Assembly: GCA_017301995.1 (NCBI GenBank)
Contig: JAFLEH010000030.1
Coordinates: 1 to 64,000 of the forward strand
Source: Verrucomicrobiota bacterium
Lineage (GTDB): Bacteria; Verrucomicrobiota; Verrucomicrobiia; Verrucomicrobiales; Akkermansiaceae
DNA: 64,000 nucleotides
Direction: 5' to 3'
The position numbers were made by a program, and so were the translations under genes. Under the pieces are notes generated by a model, which did no database searches, was not told the DNA's origin, and saw nothing but the letters and a program-made list of their open reading frames with translations. Below, piece by piece: positions 56,206-64,000 of this stretch; positions within the stretch are counted from its first letter, which is position 1, and the number at the start of each line of letters is the position of its first letter.

Positions 56206-56460
56206 GCGCTCCGTAGCCGCGCTCCGTAGCCGCGCTCGTGAGAGCGTGGCCCCCAGGCCCCCGCCCGCCGGAAAAGATTCACCGCCAAGACGCCAAGGCC
56301 GCGAAGGGAATTGAAAATAGAAGATGGTGGATCGCGGATGAAAAAGCGCATGACCCCCCTAATAACCATTAACAAATAACCAATAGCCACATTCCCACAG
56401 GGGATCGTGGATTGTGGATCGAAGATGAAGAAGCCCATCCCTGATAACCAATAACTGCGG
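56206..56460 (+). repeat. Dispersed intergenic repeat, family B copy 3 (expanded)
   Basis: The front hairpin word is partly duplicated (CGCTCCGTAGCCGCGCTCCG at 56217), then the 24 bases identical to copy 2, then CACCGCCAAGACGCCAAGG and two GGAT...TGTGGATCGAAGATG segments separated by an A/T-rich part with repeated AATAACCA words. Confidence 0.65.
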
Positions 56461-57029
56461 CGTAGCCGCCGCCCTCGCGGTCCGGTCGCTCCGCAGGCCG
56501 GGTGACGATCCACTCCGCAAGCAAACTCCCCCGGCCATGTCCGCCCCGACCAGGTGGCGGGAGGTCCGCTCCGGGGAAAAAACCGCGCGGATCCCGTGGC
56601 CGAGATAGCCCTTTCCCCAGGCCGGGACCCCGGGTTTTGGCAAAATCCGCTTGATCCGGGGGGGATGGACTATGCCCTCCGGGTAGGGAAGCCGCCGGGA
56701 ACCGGGATTTTCCGCGCTTGCTCCCGCACGGTTCCTGGCCGCCGCCGCCGACCGGGAGCCCATCCCACACACGGACATGAACCGGATCAAACCGGGTCCT
56801 ACATCATCGACCTGCGCGACCCCGACGACACCGACCCGGAATCCGCCCGGCTCCGTGAGAGGCAGGAGACAAGAGTCCAGAGTCCAGAAACCAGATTCAA
56901 GAGGAGAGAGACTCCGGCGGACGGGATCGGCAACTTCCGGCTTGCCGTCGGCCGGCCGGCCTGATAGTACGGACCCATGAAAACGAGCCAAGCCGACGCC
57001 GGAACCCGTCACCGCGGCCGAATAATACC
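56461..57029. other. Non-coding or decayed stretch between panB and the cassette region
   Basis: One plus-strand frame has a short coding-like run (SYIIDLRDPDDTDPESARLR, about 56785-56850) without a start or a domain, probably decayed. At 56858-56910 there is a loose repetition of AGTCCAGA/CCAGA words like that inside the 7566-7680 element. No other feature is seen. Confidence 0.35.
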
Positions 57030-57062
57030 CGCGCGCGTGCGCGTGCACGCATCATGCGCGCA
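57030..57062. other. Alternating purine-pyrimidine (Z-DNA-prone) tract at the island edge
   Basis: From 57030 the sequence alternates C/T and A/G for 22 bases (CGCGCGCGTGCGCG then TGCACGCA), and, after a two-base break, again in ATGCGCGCA. It marks the change from high-GC chromosome to the lower-GC cassette region. Confidence 0.6.
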
Positions 57063-57680
57063 GGTATTCACCGGTTTTTCGGCATAATAAAACTGTTCGG
57101 TCTCAATACCGTGAAGATCCCCACGAAAGGACGAAATGGCAGACTCCCGTTAGCACTTTTGATGCTGAGTGCGGTGCCATTTTTCAGTTGTAAGGGTAGA
57201 ATTGCGGGAGATGGCCCAACAGGCACTAAGTTAGTTCCAATCCCTGACAAAGACCAGCAGATAGCAATAACCAAATCTCATGCGGGCATCGGCCTTGAAA
57301 CAAGAGCATACGTTTGCCCCACAGACTATGGGCGAATCCTCGCTCAGAAGGTCTATGAACAGACAAAGAACCCATTTGATGAGCCTTCTGGGAATGGGTC
57401 AGGAATATGGGATCCCCCCATCCTCGAGTATCTTAAGATTCTTGGTCTCCACTTTCACGATGGATTCTCAATTTGTTACACTCACACTCATGGCACTCTC
57501 ATATACACTGCCGACAGAGATGGGCATAATGAACTAGTCGCGCTACACAGCAGGCACGCCATTCGCCTCTTGGATAAGAAGACCGAACAAGACGGCTCTG
57601 GGCAACCCGCTACCCGTTCCCAGTCGAAGTCGGAGGGTGGCGACAAACCACAACCCGAAGCGGAGGGGCGTTCCCGGTAG
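57054..57680 (+). CDS. Cassette gene 1: exported or lipoprotein-like hypothetical (208 aa)
   Basis: Lower in GC than the flanks. A hydrophobic segment (RLPLALLMLSAVPFFSCKG, about 30-48) could be a signal with a weak lipobox before the Cys. The rest has no known domain; LGLHFHDGFSICYTHTHGTL is the most structured part. The far upstream ATG lies in the Z-DNA-like tract; a GTG at 57111 may be the real start. The last 20 or so codons are read from an attC-like site, as happens when cassette genes end inside the recombination site. Function unknown. Confidence 0.55.
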   Translation: MRAGIHRFFGIIKLFGLNTVKIPTKGRNGRLPLALLMLSAVPFFSCKGRIAGDGPTGTKLVPIPDKDQQIAITKSHAGIGLETRAYVCPTDYGRILAQKVYEQTKNPFDEPSGNGSGIWDPPILEYLKILGLHFHDGFSICYTHTHGTLIYTADRDGHNELVALHSRHAIRLLDKKTEQDGSGQPATRSQSKSEGGDKPQPEAEGRSR

Positions 57681-57707
57681 CGGGTTGCCAGGCCTCAAAC
57701 GTTAGCC
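57582..57707 (+). other. attC-like recombination site A
   Basis: The left end has GAACAAGACGG and the right end CTCAAACGTTAGCC. Just inside are a perfect 14-base inverted pair, GGCAACCCGCTACC (57601-57614) and GGTAGCGGGTTGCC (57676-57689). An AAC...GTT pair around an imperfect hairpin of about 120 bases is the structure of integron attC sites. The right box GTTAGCC differs from the GTTRRRY consensus in one base. Confidence 0.65.
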
Positions 57708-57717
57708 AAAAGAATAC

Positions 57718-58074
57718 ATGATCTGGGAAGCCTACCAACAAACTAAGATCGCTGGTGCCGAGCGAACGGCCGATAAAGCAATGTCCAAGGCAGATCGGTA
57801 TGCCGCAGACATCGCGAACATACAGCGACAGGTGGATCGTCTCACTCTTGCGTGTCAAGCGATGTGGGAACTGCTTCGGGATAGATCAGACCTCACGGAG
57901 GAAGATATCGAATCAAAGATGCGCGAGATCGATGCACGCGATGGGCTGATTGATGGCAAGATTGGAACTTCCCTCCTTGAGTGTCCTTCATGTGGTCGGG
58001 CAACCAATTCACGTCGGAGCTCCTGCTTGATGTGTGGCGCGCCTCTCACCAAGCAACATCAATTTGAAGGCTAA
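57718..58074 (+). CDS. Cassette gene 2: coiled-coil / zinc-ribbon hypothetical (118 aa)
   Basis: A helical, coiled-coil start (KAMSKADRYAADIANIQRQV, then LACQAMWELLRDRSDLTEED) is followed by a four-cysteine zinc ribbon (LECPSCGRATN and CLMCGAPL). No catalytic motif. Its start is 11 bp after site A and its stop codon TAA lies within the left box of site B, the exact layout of an integron cassette gene. Function unknown; a protein- or nucleic-acid-binding adaptor is possible. Confidence 0.75.
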   Translation: MIWEAYQQTKIAGAERTADKAMSKADRYAADIANIQRQVDRLTLACQAMWELLRDRSDLTEEDIESKMREIDARDGLIDGKIGTSLLECPSCGRATNSRRSSCLMCGAPLTKQHQFEG

Positions 58075-58190
58075 CAAGCCGCGTCATGACAACCACTACC
58101 AGCCCCGAGTCGAAGTCGGAGGGTAACGACAAACCTCAACCCAAATAGGAGGGGCGCTCCCGGTAGCGGGTTGCCAGACCTCATCGCTCT
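58069..58190 (+). other. attC-like recombination site B (right end decayed)
   Basis: Left box GGCTAACAAGCCGCG is the exact complement of site A's right box GTTAGCC. The core from AGTCGAAGTCGGAGGGT to GGTAGCGGGTTGCC (58162-58175) is almost the same as in site A. The right end reads ACCTCATCGCTCT where site A has GCCTCAAACGTTAGCC, so the right box appears mutated. Confidence 0.6.
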
Positions 58191-58194
58191 AAAA

Positions 58195-58533
58195 ATGACT
58201 GATTCTAATACAGACAAGCAAGCAGCGGTCGAGCTACTACAACTGAGAGCAGACGGATACTCTCTCGGTCGAATATTCGGAAAGATGAGGCGTGAGCATC
58301 TTCTTTATCTTACTGTAGCGATTGGGGCCTCGTTTTTAGGATTCAAGCACCCAGATCCACTATGGTTATTGATAGCGGGGCTTTTTGCGGGATTTTTGGT
58401 CAGAGATTGCCATTGGTTGCGGGCAGGGAAGTCACAATGGCCATTTGCTTCGAGAGTCACTGACTGGTCTAAAGTGGAGCGGATGGCCGGAGTGCACCAT
58501 GCCAATGCAAAAGAAGAAGCGAACAAGTCGTGA
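58195..58533 (+). CDS. Cassette gene 3: small membrane protein (112 aa)
   Basis: A charged helical start (AAVELLQLRADGYSLGRIF) is followed by two membrane segments (LLYLTVAIGASFLGF and PLWLLIAGLFAGFLVRDC) and a soluble tail. No known family. It begins 4 bp after site B and its stop lies inside site C, as expected for a cassette. Function unknown. Confidence 0.7.
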   Translation: MTDSNTDKQAAVELLQLRADGYSLGRIFGKMRREHLLYLTVAIGASFLGFKHPDPLWLLIAGLFAGFLVRDCHWLRAGKSQWPFASRVTDWSKVERMAGVHHANAKEEANKS

Positions 58534-58614
58534 CGCACCAACCGGCCATAAGCTTTTCAAATTCATTTCAAGATCTATTCAACCGCGCCGGTGGGCGCAC
58601 ATCAAACGTTGGGC
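58518..58614 (+). other. attC-like recombination site C
   Basis: The left end is GCGAACAAGTCGTGACGC and the right end CATCAAACGTTGGGC; the right box GTTGGGC fits the GTTRRRY consensus. Inner arms GCACCAACCGGC and GCCGGTGGGCGC pair imperfectly. Length about 97 bp is normal for attC. Confidence 0.7.
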
Positions 58615-58619
58615 AACCA

Positions 58620-58790
58620 ATGAAACCCATGGCTTCGATGAAGATCGGCAGGATAACCCGCGCTGCTCTGAAGTGTGGAGTAACTTGCCTTTGCGATGCT
58701 CTGGCATCGACGCTCATAGAGCGCCGCCACAAGCACCTCATCGGCTCCAGGAACTCGCAAGTTATTCGGGAGAAGGCCGGTCGATTTTGA
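58620..58790 (+). CDS. Cassette gene 4: short hypothetical (56 aa)
   Basis: Starts 5 bp after the right box of site C. It reads KPMASMKIGRITRAALKCGV, then TCLCDALASTLIERRHKH, with a basic tail. No family. No fourth attC-like site was seen after it, so it may be the array end or a cassette cut by decay. Confidence 0.4.
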   Translation: MKPMASMKIGRITRAALKCGVTCLCDALASTLIERRHKHLIGSRNSQVIREKAGRF

Positions 58791-59052
58791 TCGGTCCGGG
58801 CGGGAATCAAGTATTGAACCTTGGGTGTGCGGGAAGGCGGTGCCGTTGTCTGGTTTTGGATCGGAAACCACTCGGAATTCACCGTGTTTTCCGGGATTTC
58901 CAGCGACCTCAGCGGTTCTCCGCGAATCGAACGGCTCGCGTTTTCGAAATGGGCACCTCTCGATCACGAATCTGCCGGTTCCGGAAATCCGCGGTGCGGC
59001 CAGGGCGGGTGAAAATCCTTGCTTCGGCGGGGGGGTGCGGGCACGCTGGGGC
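58791..59052. other. Gap with a decayed intergenic-repeat sequence
   Basis: At 58885-58925 the minus strand reads CGGAGAACCGCTGAGGTCGC, of the GCTGAG repeat type. No gene or promoter is recognised. Confidence 0.4.
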
Positions 59053-61026
59053 ATGGACAGCCCGCCAGTCACGCCAGTATCGCCGGCCGCGCCGGGCGGT
59101 GGCGGAAGGGGGCATGCGAACGGGGTGTTGTGGGTGGCGTTCGCGGCGGTTTCGTTTGTGGTGGGGTGCTGGTTCATTCTCGGGGTTCACAAGGTGCCGT
59201 CGTGGAACGCGGCGTTCGCGGTGGCGGCGCTGGGGGTGCGCACCGGATTGTATGTGGCGCTGGGGTTGCTGGCGGAGTCGCTGTTGCTGCGGAAATGGCC
59301 GGGGAGCCGGTGGGCGGCGCGCTGCCGGGTCACGGCGCTGCACGGTTTCTGGATCGGGGTGATGGTGGTGACGGTGGGGGTGGCGGCGGATGTTTTCGTG
59401 TTCGCGTTCGTGGGCTATCATCTGACCACCGCGATCCGGATCGTGTTTGCCGACGGCCTGACGGGGGTGGACGAGGTGATGGAGGCCACGGGCATGCCGG
59501 TGGGGCGGGTGATCGGCGGCGCGGTGGCGCTGGCGGCGGGATTGGCCGTGGCGGTGGCGCTTTCGCGGCAAACCGAGCGGTGGTCGCGGCGCTGGCCGAG
59601 GTCGGTGACGCCATGGGACGCGGGAAAGGCGGCGCTGCTGGCGTTCGGGCTGCTGGCGGTGCTGGATTCGGCCGGTTACCGGACGCGCGATCCGTTTCTC
59701 TGGGAGTTGGAGAACCGCCGGGTGCCGCTGGCGTTTTCAATCATCCGGCCGGAGGCGGCGCTGGCTTCGTTCCGGGTGACTCTGGCCCCTCAGCCACCCC
59801 TGCCGCCCGCGGCGGAGGTTCCGGCGACCCCCGTCCGCGATCTGCCGGACATCTATCTGATTGTCATCGAGTCGCTGCGCAAGGACATGTTGGACGCGGC
59901 GGTGATGCCGAACTTCGCGAAGTTCGCCGGCGAATCGTGGACCTTCGATCACGCGGTGACGACGGGTAACGTGACCCATTACTCCTGGTATGGCCTGTTG
60001 TGCGGGCGGTATCCGGTTTACTATGACGTGGCGAAACGCGATCCCCTCCAGCAAGGGTCCTCCCCGCTCGCCGCGCTGCGGGGGCTGGGCTATCAGACCC
60101 ATCTGCTGGCCACACCGGACACGGCCTATCAGCAGCTCGAATCGGTGATCTTCGGTCCCGGCGGAAAGCTCCTCACCAACCGCTACCACCCGCCGGCCAA
60201 GCTCCCCGCCGACCGTGACCGGATGGTGGTGGACCGCTTGCTGGAACGCCTGGCCACCGTCCCGGCGGGCGGCCATTTCCATCTGGTGGCGCTGGACAGC
60301 ACCCACTTCGAATACTCCTGGGCCGAGGGTTTCCAGCCGCCCTTCCAACCGTATTGCAACGGCACTTCGGTGATGAAAAGCTACCGGACCAACCCCGCGG
60401 CGCGGCAATCCGTCCTCAACCGCTACAAAAACTCCGCCGCCTGGGTGGACTCCCAGCTCGGGCGGTTCCTCGACGCCCTCCGCGCGTCCGGAAGGCTTGA
60501 TCGGTCGATCGTCATCGTCACCGGCGACCACGGCGAGTCGTTCTGGGAGCGCGGCGTGGGCACCCACGGCAGCGACCTCGGCCCGGAGCAGCTCGAAGTG
60601 GCCTTCGCCATGCGCCTGCCGGGGCGGAAACCGGCGGCCTTCCCCGCCGTGTTCTCGCTGTTGGACGTGATGCCCACCGTGCTCGATCACCTCGGCGTGC
60701 CGCCGGACCCCTCCGCGGGACTCGCGGGCAAGCCGTTCCAGAGCCGTTTGCGGCCGTCCGGAGCGCCCGCACCCGACTGCGCGCTCACGTTCCAGGGATG
60801 GAACGAGCGGGCCTTCCGTTTCGCCATCACCGATGGAGCCAAACGAATCATCCTCGAACTCGACAACCGCGACCCGGCCGACTGCCGCCGACTGGCGGTG
60901 AAAGACGTTTCCCTGGGCCCGCAAGCCGACAGCATCGCGGAAAAAGGCGACCCCGCCGCCTATCGCACCCTGATCGGCGACCTGCCCCGCCTGATAGAAC
61001 GCCTGCCGTTCCTGCGGTTCGACTGA
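59053..61026 (+). CDS. Membrane-bound alkaline-phosphatase-superfamily enzyme (sulfatase/LtaS-like, 657 aa)
   Basis: About five membrane helices fill the first 215 residues (GVLWVAFAAVSFVVGCWFIL and others), then an extracytoplasmic hydrolase domain begins at PDIYLIVIESLRKDM. Active-site sequences are TGNVTHYSWYGLLCGRYP (the likely Thr/Ser nucleophile region) and VIVTGDHGESFWERGVGTHG (metal Asp-His, then His). The Cys/Ser-x-Pro-x-Arg motif of true sulfatases is absent, so a phosphoglycerol or phosphoethanolamine transferase, as in LtaS/OpgB/EptA, is more likely. Substrate and product are open. The start follows the first Met before the Pro/Gly-rich cytoplasmic lead. Confidence 0.8.
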   Translation: MDSPPVTPVSPAAPGGGGRGHANGVLWVAFAAVSFVVGCWFILGVHKVPSWNAAFAVAALGVRTGLYVALGLLAESLLLRKWPGSRWAARCRVTALHGFWIGVMVVTVGVAADVFVFAFVGYHLTTAIRIVFADGLTGVDEVMEATGMPVGRVIGGAVALAAGLAVAVALSRQTERWSRRWPRSVTPWDAGKAALLAFGLLAVLDSAGYRTRDPFLWELENRRVPLAFSIIRPEAALASFRVTLAPQPPLPPAAEVPATPVRDLPDIYLIVIESLRKDMLDAAVMPNFAKFAGESWTFDHAVTTGNVTHYSWYGLLCGRYPVYYDVAKRDPLQQGSSPLAALRGLGYQTHLLATPDTAYQQLESVIFGPGGKLLTNRYHPPAKLPADRDRMVVDRLLERLATVPAGGHFHLVALDSTHFEYSWAEGFQPPFQPYCNGTSVMKSYRTNPAARQSVLNRYKNSAAWVDSQLGRFLDALRASGRLDRSIVIVTGDHGESFWERGVGTHGSDLGPEQLEVAFAMRLPGRKPAAFPAVFSLLDVMPTVLDHLGVPPDPSAGLAGKPFQSRLRPSGAPAPDCALTFQGWNERAFRFAITDGAKRIILELDNRDPADCRRLAVKDVSLGPQADSIAEKGDPAAYRTLIGDLPRLIERLPFLRFD

Positions 61027-61142
61027 CCGCCCGGCCGCGCTCCGTCCTTGACCGGCCGCATCCGCTGAATGATTCTCGCGCCCGGCGCCGTATCAGGCCG
61101 CGCACTTTTGTTGACAACCAACCACCCACCACCGAACCGACG

Positions 61143-62402
61143 ATGAAACCGCTCGTTTTTCCACTTGCCGCCGCGCTGCTGGCCACCTTCGCCGCCGCCG
61201 AATCCGGACCGCGACCCCTATTCAACGGAAAAGACCTGACCGGATGGTCGGGCGAGGGCTATGAGGTGAAGGACGGCGCCATCGTCTGCACCCCCCAGGG
61301 CAAGAACCTGATCTATCAGGAAGTGTTTTCCAACTACATCCTGGACTTCGAATTCAAGCTTCCGCCCGGCGGCAACAACGGCCTCGGCATCCACTACCCC
61401 GGTACCGGCGATTCGGCCTACACCGGCATGGAACTCCAGATCCTCGACAACTCCGACCCGAAATACAAGGACCTCAAGGACTATCAGTTCCACGGATCGC
61501 TCTACACTCTCGCGCCCGCCGCCAAAACAGGGCTGAAACCGGTCGGCGAATGGAACCGCCAGCGGGTTTCCATCCTCGGCCCCGCCGTCAAGGTGGAACT
61601 CAACGGCGAAATCATCCTCCGCACCAACCTGGACGACATCAACGTGAAATACCCCGACCACCAGGGAGCCAAACGCCGGTCCGGACATATCGCCTTCCTC
61701 GGACACGGCGACGCGGTGGCCTTCCGCAACATCCGCATCACCGAATTGCCGCCCGCCGCCAACGTCGCCGGCGTGAAAACCGCGGGCTTTAAGCTGATTT
61801 TCGACGGAAAATCCCTCGCCGGATGGAAAACCGGCCCCACCCCGCCCACCAACTGGTCGGTCGTGGACGGACTGCTCAAGCACAACGGCCAAAAGGGCGC
61901 CATCACCGATCTGTGGTCGGAGAAGGAATACGGCGACTTCACCCTCGTCTTCGATTGGCGCTGGACCGCCGATGGCCCGAAAATGCAGCGCCCGGTCCTC
62001 CAGCCGGACGGTTCGGAAAAAAAAGGTCCGGACGGCAAGCCCGTTACCGAGGAAGTCCAGGAACTCGACAGCGGAATCTACGTCCGCGGCAATTCCAAGA
62101 GCCAGATCAACCTCTGGAACTGGCCCGCCGGCTCCGGCGAGGTCTATGGCTACCGCACCGATCCGAAAATGCCCGCCGAAGTCCGCGCCGCCGTCACCCC
62201 GAAGCTCAAGGCCGACGCCCCGCTCGGCGAGTGGAACCGCATGATGATCAACGTCAAGGGCAACACCCTCAACGTCACGCTCAACGGCCGCGTGGTCATC
62301 GAAAACGCCAACCTCCCCGGCATGCCCGCCCGCGGCGCCATCGCGCTCCAACACCACAACGCGGCCATCGAGTTCGCCAATATCTGGATCAAGGAGGAGT
62401 GA
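61143..62402 (+). CDS. Secreted protein with two DUF1080 (3-keto-disaccharide hydrolase) domains
   Basis: 419 residues with a signal peptide (KPLVFPLAAALLATFAAA). Two copies of the DUF1080 beta-sandwich follow: one starting RPLFNGKDLTGWSGEGYEVK (about 24-200), the other FKLIFDGKSLAGWKTGPTPP (about 215-418). Each has the family's GxxxGDFELxxDWR-type core (SNYILDFEFKLPPGGNNGLG; EYGDFTLVFDWRWTADG). Members cleave 3-keto sugars and are very frequent in verrucomicrobia. Two domains in one chain are less common than one. Stands 116 bp after the membrane enzyme. Confidence 0.9.
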   Translation: MKPLVFPLAAALLATFAAAESGPRPLFNGKDLTGWSGEGYEVKDGAIVCTPQGKNLIYQEVFSNYILDFEFKLPPGGNNGLGIHYPGTGDSAYTGMELQILDNSDPKYKDLKDYQFHGSLYTLAPAAKTGLKPVGEWNRQRVSILGPAVKVELNGEIILRTNLDDINVKYPDHQGAKRRSGHIAFLGHGDAVAFRNIRITELPPAANVAGVKTAGFKLIFDGKSLAGWKTGPTPPTNWSVVDGLLKHNGQKGAITDLWSEKEYGDFTLVFDWRWTADGPKMQRPVLQPDGSEKKGPDGKPVTEEVQELDSGIYVRGNSKSQINLWNWPAGSGEVYGYRTDPKMPAEVRAAVTPKLKADAPLGEWNRMMINVKGNTLNVTLNGRVVIENANLPGMPARGAIALQHHNAAIEFANIWIKEE

Positions 62403-62571
62403 TCCGATCCGTCCCCGGCCGGGACGGCGATGCGCGGGTTTGGCCGGCACCGGAGACACCGGAACCAACTTCCCGCCGTTCTCCACGTTCCCCTTACCGT
62501 CCGGCGGTGGGATCTGCGTGTCCGCCGCAGAGACCGCGCCGGAGACACCGGATGTCGGGCCAAAGACCGCG

Positions 62572-64000
62572 TCATTCGGTGGTTAGCCGGAAGAACGCCG
62601 CATCGCCCTGACCGGAGAAACGGATCTCCAGCTTGCCGTCGCGGACGGAGATCTGCGGTTCGGTCACGGGAAACGGGCTGAATGCCGCCGGATCGACGCT
62701 GGCGCTCGTTTCGAGGCCGAATGTTAGATGAAACGCGCCGGTCAGGGGATCGCGTTCGAGCCTTGGCGTGGGCAGCTTGAGCGCGCGCACCTGGTCCGGT
62801 TTGAACAAACCCGCCCCGGGGGCCGTGGCGAAGTAGGTTTCGACCAGGGCCGTTTGTTGGGTTTGCCAGTCGAAGCCAAGCGCGGCCAACCGGAACTCCG
62901 TGGCGTCGTTGAGGCCGTCGCTATCGGTGTCCGCCGAAGTCGATAGGGTCTGGCCGTGGATATGGATTGTGAAGGGGTTCTTGTCGCCGATGACGTTGCT
63001 GCTGATCTGAAGGGTGGCCAATTTATAGGCGTTCGAAGAAGGATTGAAGGTAACGGTGAAAGTAGCCGTGCCTGGTCCCACTGGAATCGTGGCCGAACTG
63101 GGTGCGCTGACGGTGAAGTCATCGGCATCCGGTCCGGATTTGGCGATGGAAATGCCGCTGAGATCGGCGGTCCCGGGGTTGGTGATGGTGAAGGTGACGG
63201 GTGGGTTATGGCCTTCCGTCCAGCCGAGAACCACGGATCCGCCATTTCCGAAATTGATGTTTCCCGTATTCGAACTCAGCGCCCCCGTCTGGGCGAGCGC
63301 GATGTCCGGGGCACCGTAGGCGAATAGTGTGTTAGGAGCGTTGGTTCCGCCCGGAGTGGTGACCTGGACGCTCGCGGCGCCCACCTCGCCGGGGGGCGTG
63401 ATGGCGGTGACGGTGGTGTCGTTGACTACGGTTACGCCCGTCGCCGCCGCGCCGCCGATGGTGACCGCCGCAGTCCCGGTTAGGTTGGTTCCGGTGATCG
63501 TCACGGGGGTCCCGCCCACGGCGTTTCCTGTTGGAGGAGAAACACCGGTGACAACCGGCGGCGGCACCGGCAGGGTGAATAGATAGACCGCGCCCGAATC
63601 GCCGGCGGCTTCGTCGGGAGTGCTGTTGACGCCCGTGGTGCCGCCATCCTCGTAGGCGGCACCGGCGAGGATGGTGATGCCGCTGACCGCCACGGAACCG
63701 CCGAACAGGTCGATGGCCTGCGTGTTGGACGCCTTGAGATAGGCCAGTTGTGACCACGTGCCCGAGCTTCTGGCAAACATATAAGCTGCGCCGGCATAGG
63801 TGGCGGAATTGTCCGCCTGGGTGCCGGAACCGCCGGATAGGGGAGCGTTCACGCCGGTGGCATTGGCGGATTCGTAGGGCGCGCCGACCACCAGCGTGTC
63901 GCCATCCACCGCCACGCTCAGACCAAAGCTGTCATAGGCACCGGTGTTGCTTGCCTTGAGATACGCCTGCTGGCTCCAAGTGCCGGAACTGCGGGTGAAG
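62572..64000 (-). CDS. FG-GAP/IPT-domain surface protein, N-terminus beyond the window
   Basis: The frame is open to the window edge, so only the C-terminal ~476 residues are seen. FG-GAP (integrin-like) repeats come first (SSGTWSQLAYLKASNTQAID, SVAVSGITILAGAAYED), then an IPT/TIG domain (PVVTGVSPPTGNAVGGTPVT), a choice-of-anchor-like beta domain (NINFGNGGSVVLGW) and the DTDSDGLNDATEFRLAALGF module also found in verrucomicrobial surface proteins. No PEP-CTERM follows the last domain. Probably a large secreted, calcium-binding adhesin or a glycan-binding protein. Function unknown. Confidence 0.8.
   Translation of the reverse strand, partial: FTRSSGTWSQQAYLKASNTGAYDSFGLSVAVDGDTLVVGAPYESANATGVNAPLSGGSGTQADNSATYAGAAYMFARSSGTWSQLAYLKASNTQAIDLFGGSVAVSGITILAGAAYEDGGTTGVNSTPDEAAGDSGAVYLFTLPVPPPVVTGVSPPTGNAVGGTPVTITGTNLTGTAAVTIGGAAATGVTVVNDTTVTAITPPGEVGAASVQVTTPGGTNAPNTLFAYGAPDIALAQTGALSSNTGNINFGNGGSVVLGWTEGHNPPVTFTITNPGTADLSGISIAKSGPDADDFTVSAPSSATIPVGPGTATFTVTFNPSSNAYKLATLQISSNVIGDKNPFTIHIHGQTLSTSADTDSDGLNDATEFRLAALGFDWQTQQTALVETYFATAPGAGLFKPDQVRALKLPTPRLERDPLTGAFHLTFGLETSASVDPAAFSPFPVTEPQISVRDGKLEIRFSGQGDAAFFRLTTE

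Noticed and set aside
56554..56964. Plus-strand 136-residue open frame before the cassette region
   Set aside because: Only a short part looks coding and there is no start or domain; kept as decayed sequence, not as a gene.

Overview
The window is high-GC bacterial chromosome, most likely from the phylum Verrucomicrobia (Verrucomicrobiae-like). The evidence is a MurC-MurB fusion beside ddl-ftsQ-ftsA-ftsZ, giant autotransporter-type beta-strand-repeat proteins (one with a PEP-CTERM tail), a sigma-70 family factor paired with a FecR/LamG protein, secreted DUF1080, DUF4838 and GH92 proteins, and very few Shine-Dalgarno sequences. No rRNA, tRNA, CRISPR array or replication origin was recognised.

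Layout. 1-1.7 kb is a gene graveyard: a cut IS3-type transposase start, RHS-repeat scraps and an intact RelE/ParE-like toxin-antitoxin pair. 1.8-5 kb holds a zinc-site UroD-superfamily protein, hicAB with a small third gene, and an M42 aminopeptidase. 5-11 kb holds a GH92 mannosidase-like protein, thrS without its TGS domain, a histidine phosphatase and a small membrane protein with a strong terminator. 11-20.5 kb, all on the minus strand, holds the envelope and division cluster murCB-ddl-ftsQ-ftsA-ftsZ, then ruvX and a mannose-1-phosphate guanylyltransferase. 20.5-30.4 kb is housekeeping and transport: an overlapping three-gene operon, AIM24, a zinc-ribbon membrane protein, an ABC exporter pair, a Tat-exported Gfo/Idh oxidoreductase and an M29 aminopeptidase.

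30.5-34.2 kb is an accessory island between two 37-bp direct repeats. It contains a chimeric RHS protein with a low-GC tip that looks lysozyme/transglycosylase-like, a probable membrane immunity protein overlapping it by 4 bp, and decayed remnants. 34.2-41.7 kb holds purN, a MoxR ATPase, a YycJ-like MBL hydrolase, a TPR-like membrane protein, a large secreted protein of unknown family and an OmpA protein. 42-53.7 kb holds the sigma factor, its likely membrane regulator, two tandem paralogous surface proteins and a DUF4838 protein. 53.7-56.2 kb holds a second M42 peptidase, a lone nuoA and panB. 57-58.8 kb is a low-GC run of small plus-strand genes separated by three attC-like sites, best read as an integron gene-cassette array without an integrase in view. 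59-64 kb holds a membrane alkaline-phosphatase-superfamily enzyme, a double DUF1080 protein and a cut FG-GAP/IPT surface protein.

Two genome-wide habits stand out. First, recognisable -35/-10 pairs often lie so close to the start codon (6-7 nt) that the mRNAs should be leaderless. Second, the words CTAAC/GTTAG and CTATC/GATAG look over-used in any reading frame, even when this requires rare codons. Several dispersed intergenic repeat families are also present.
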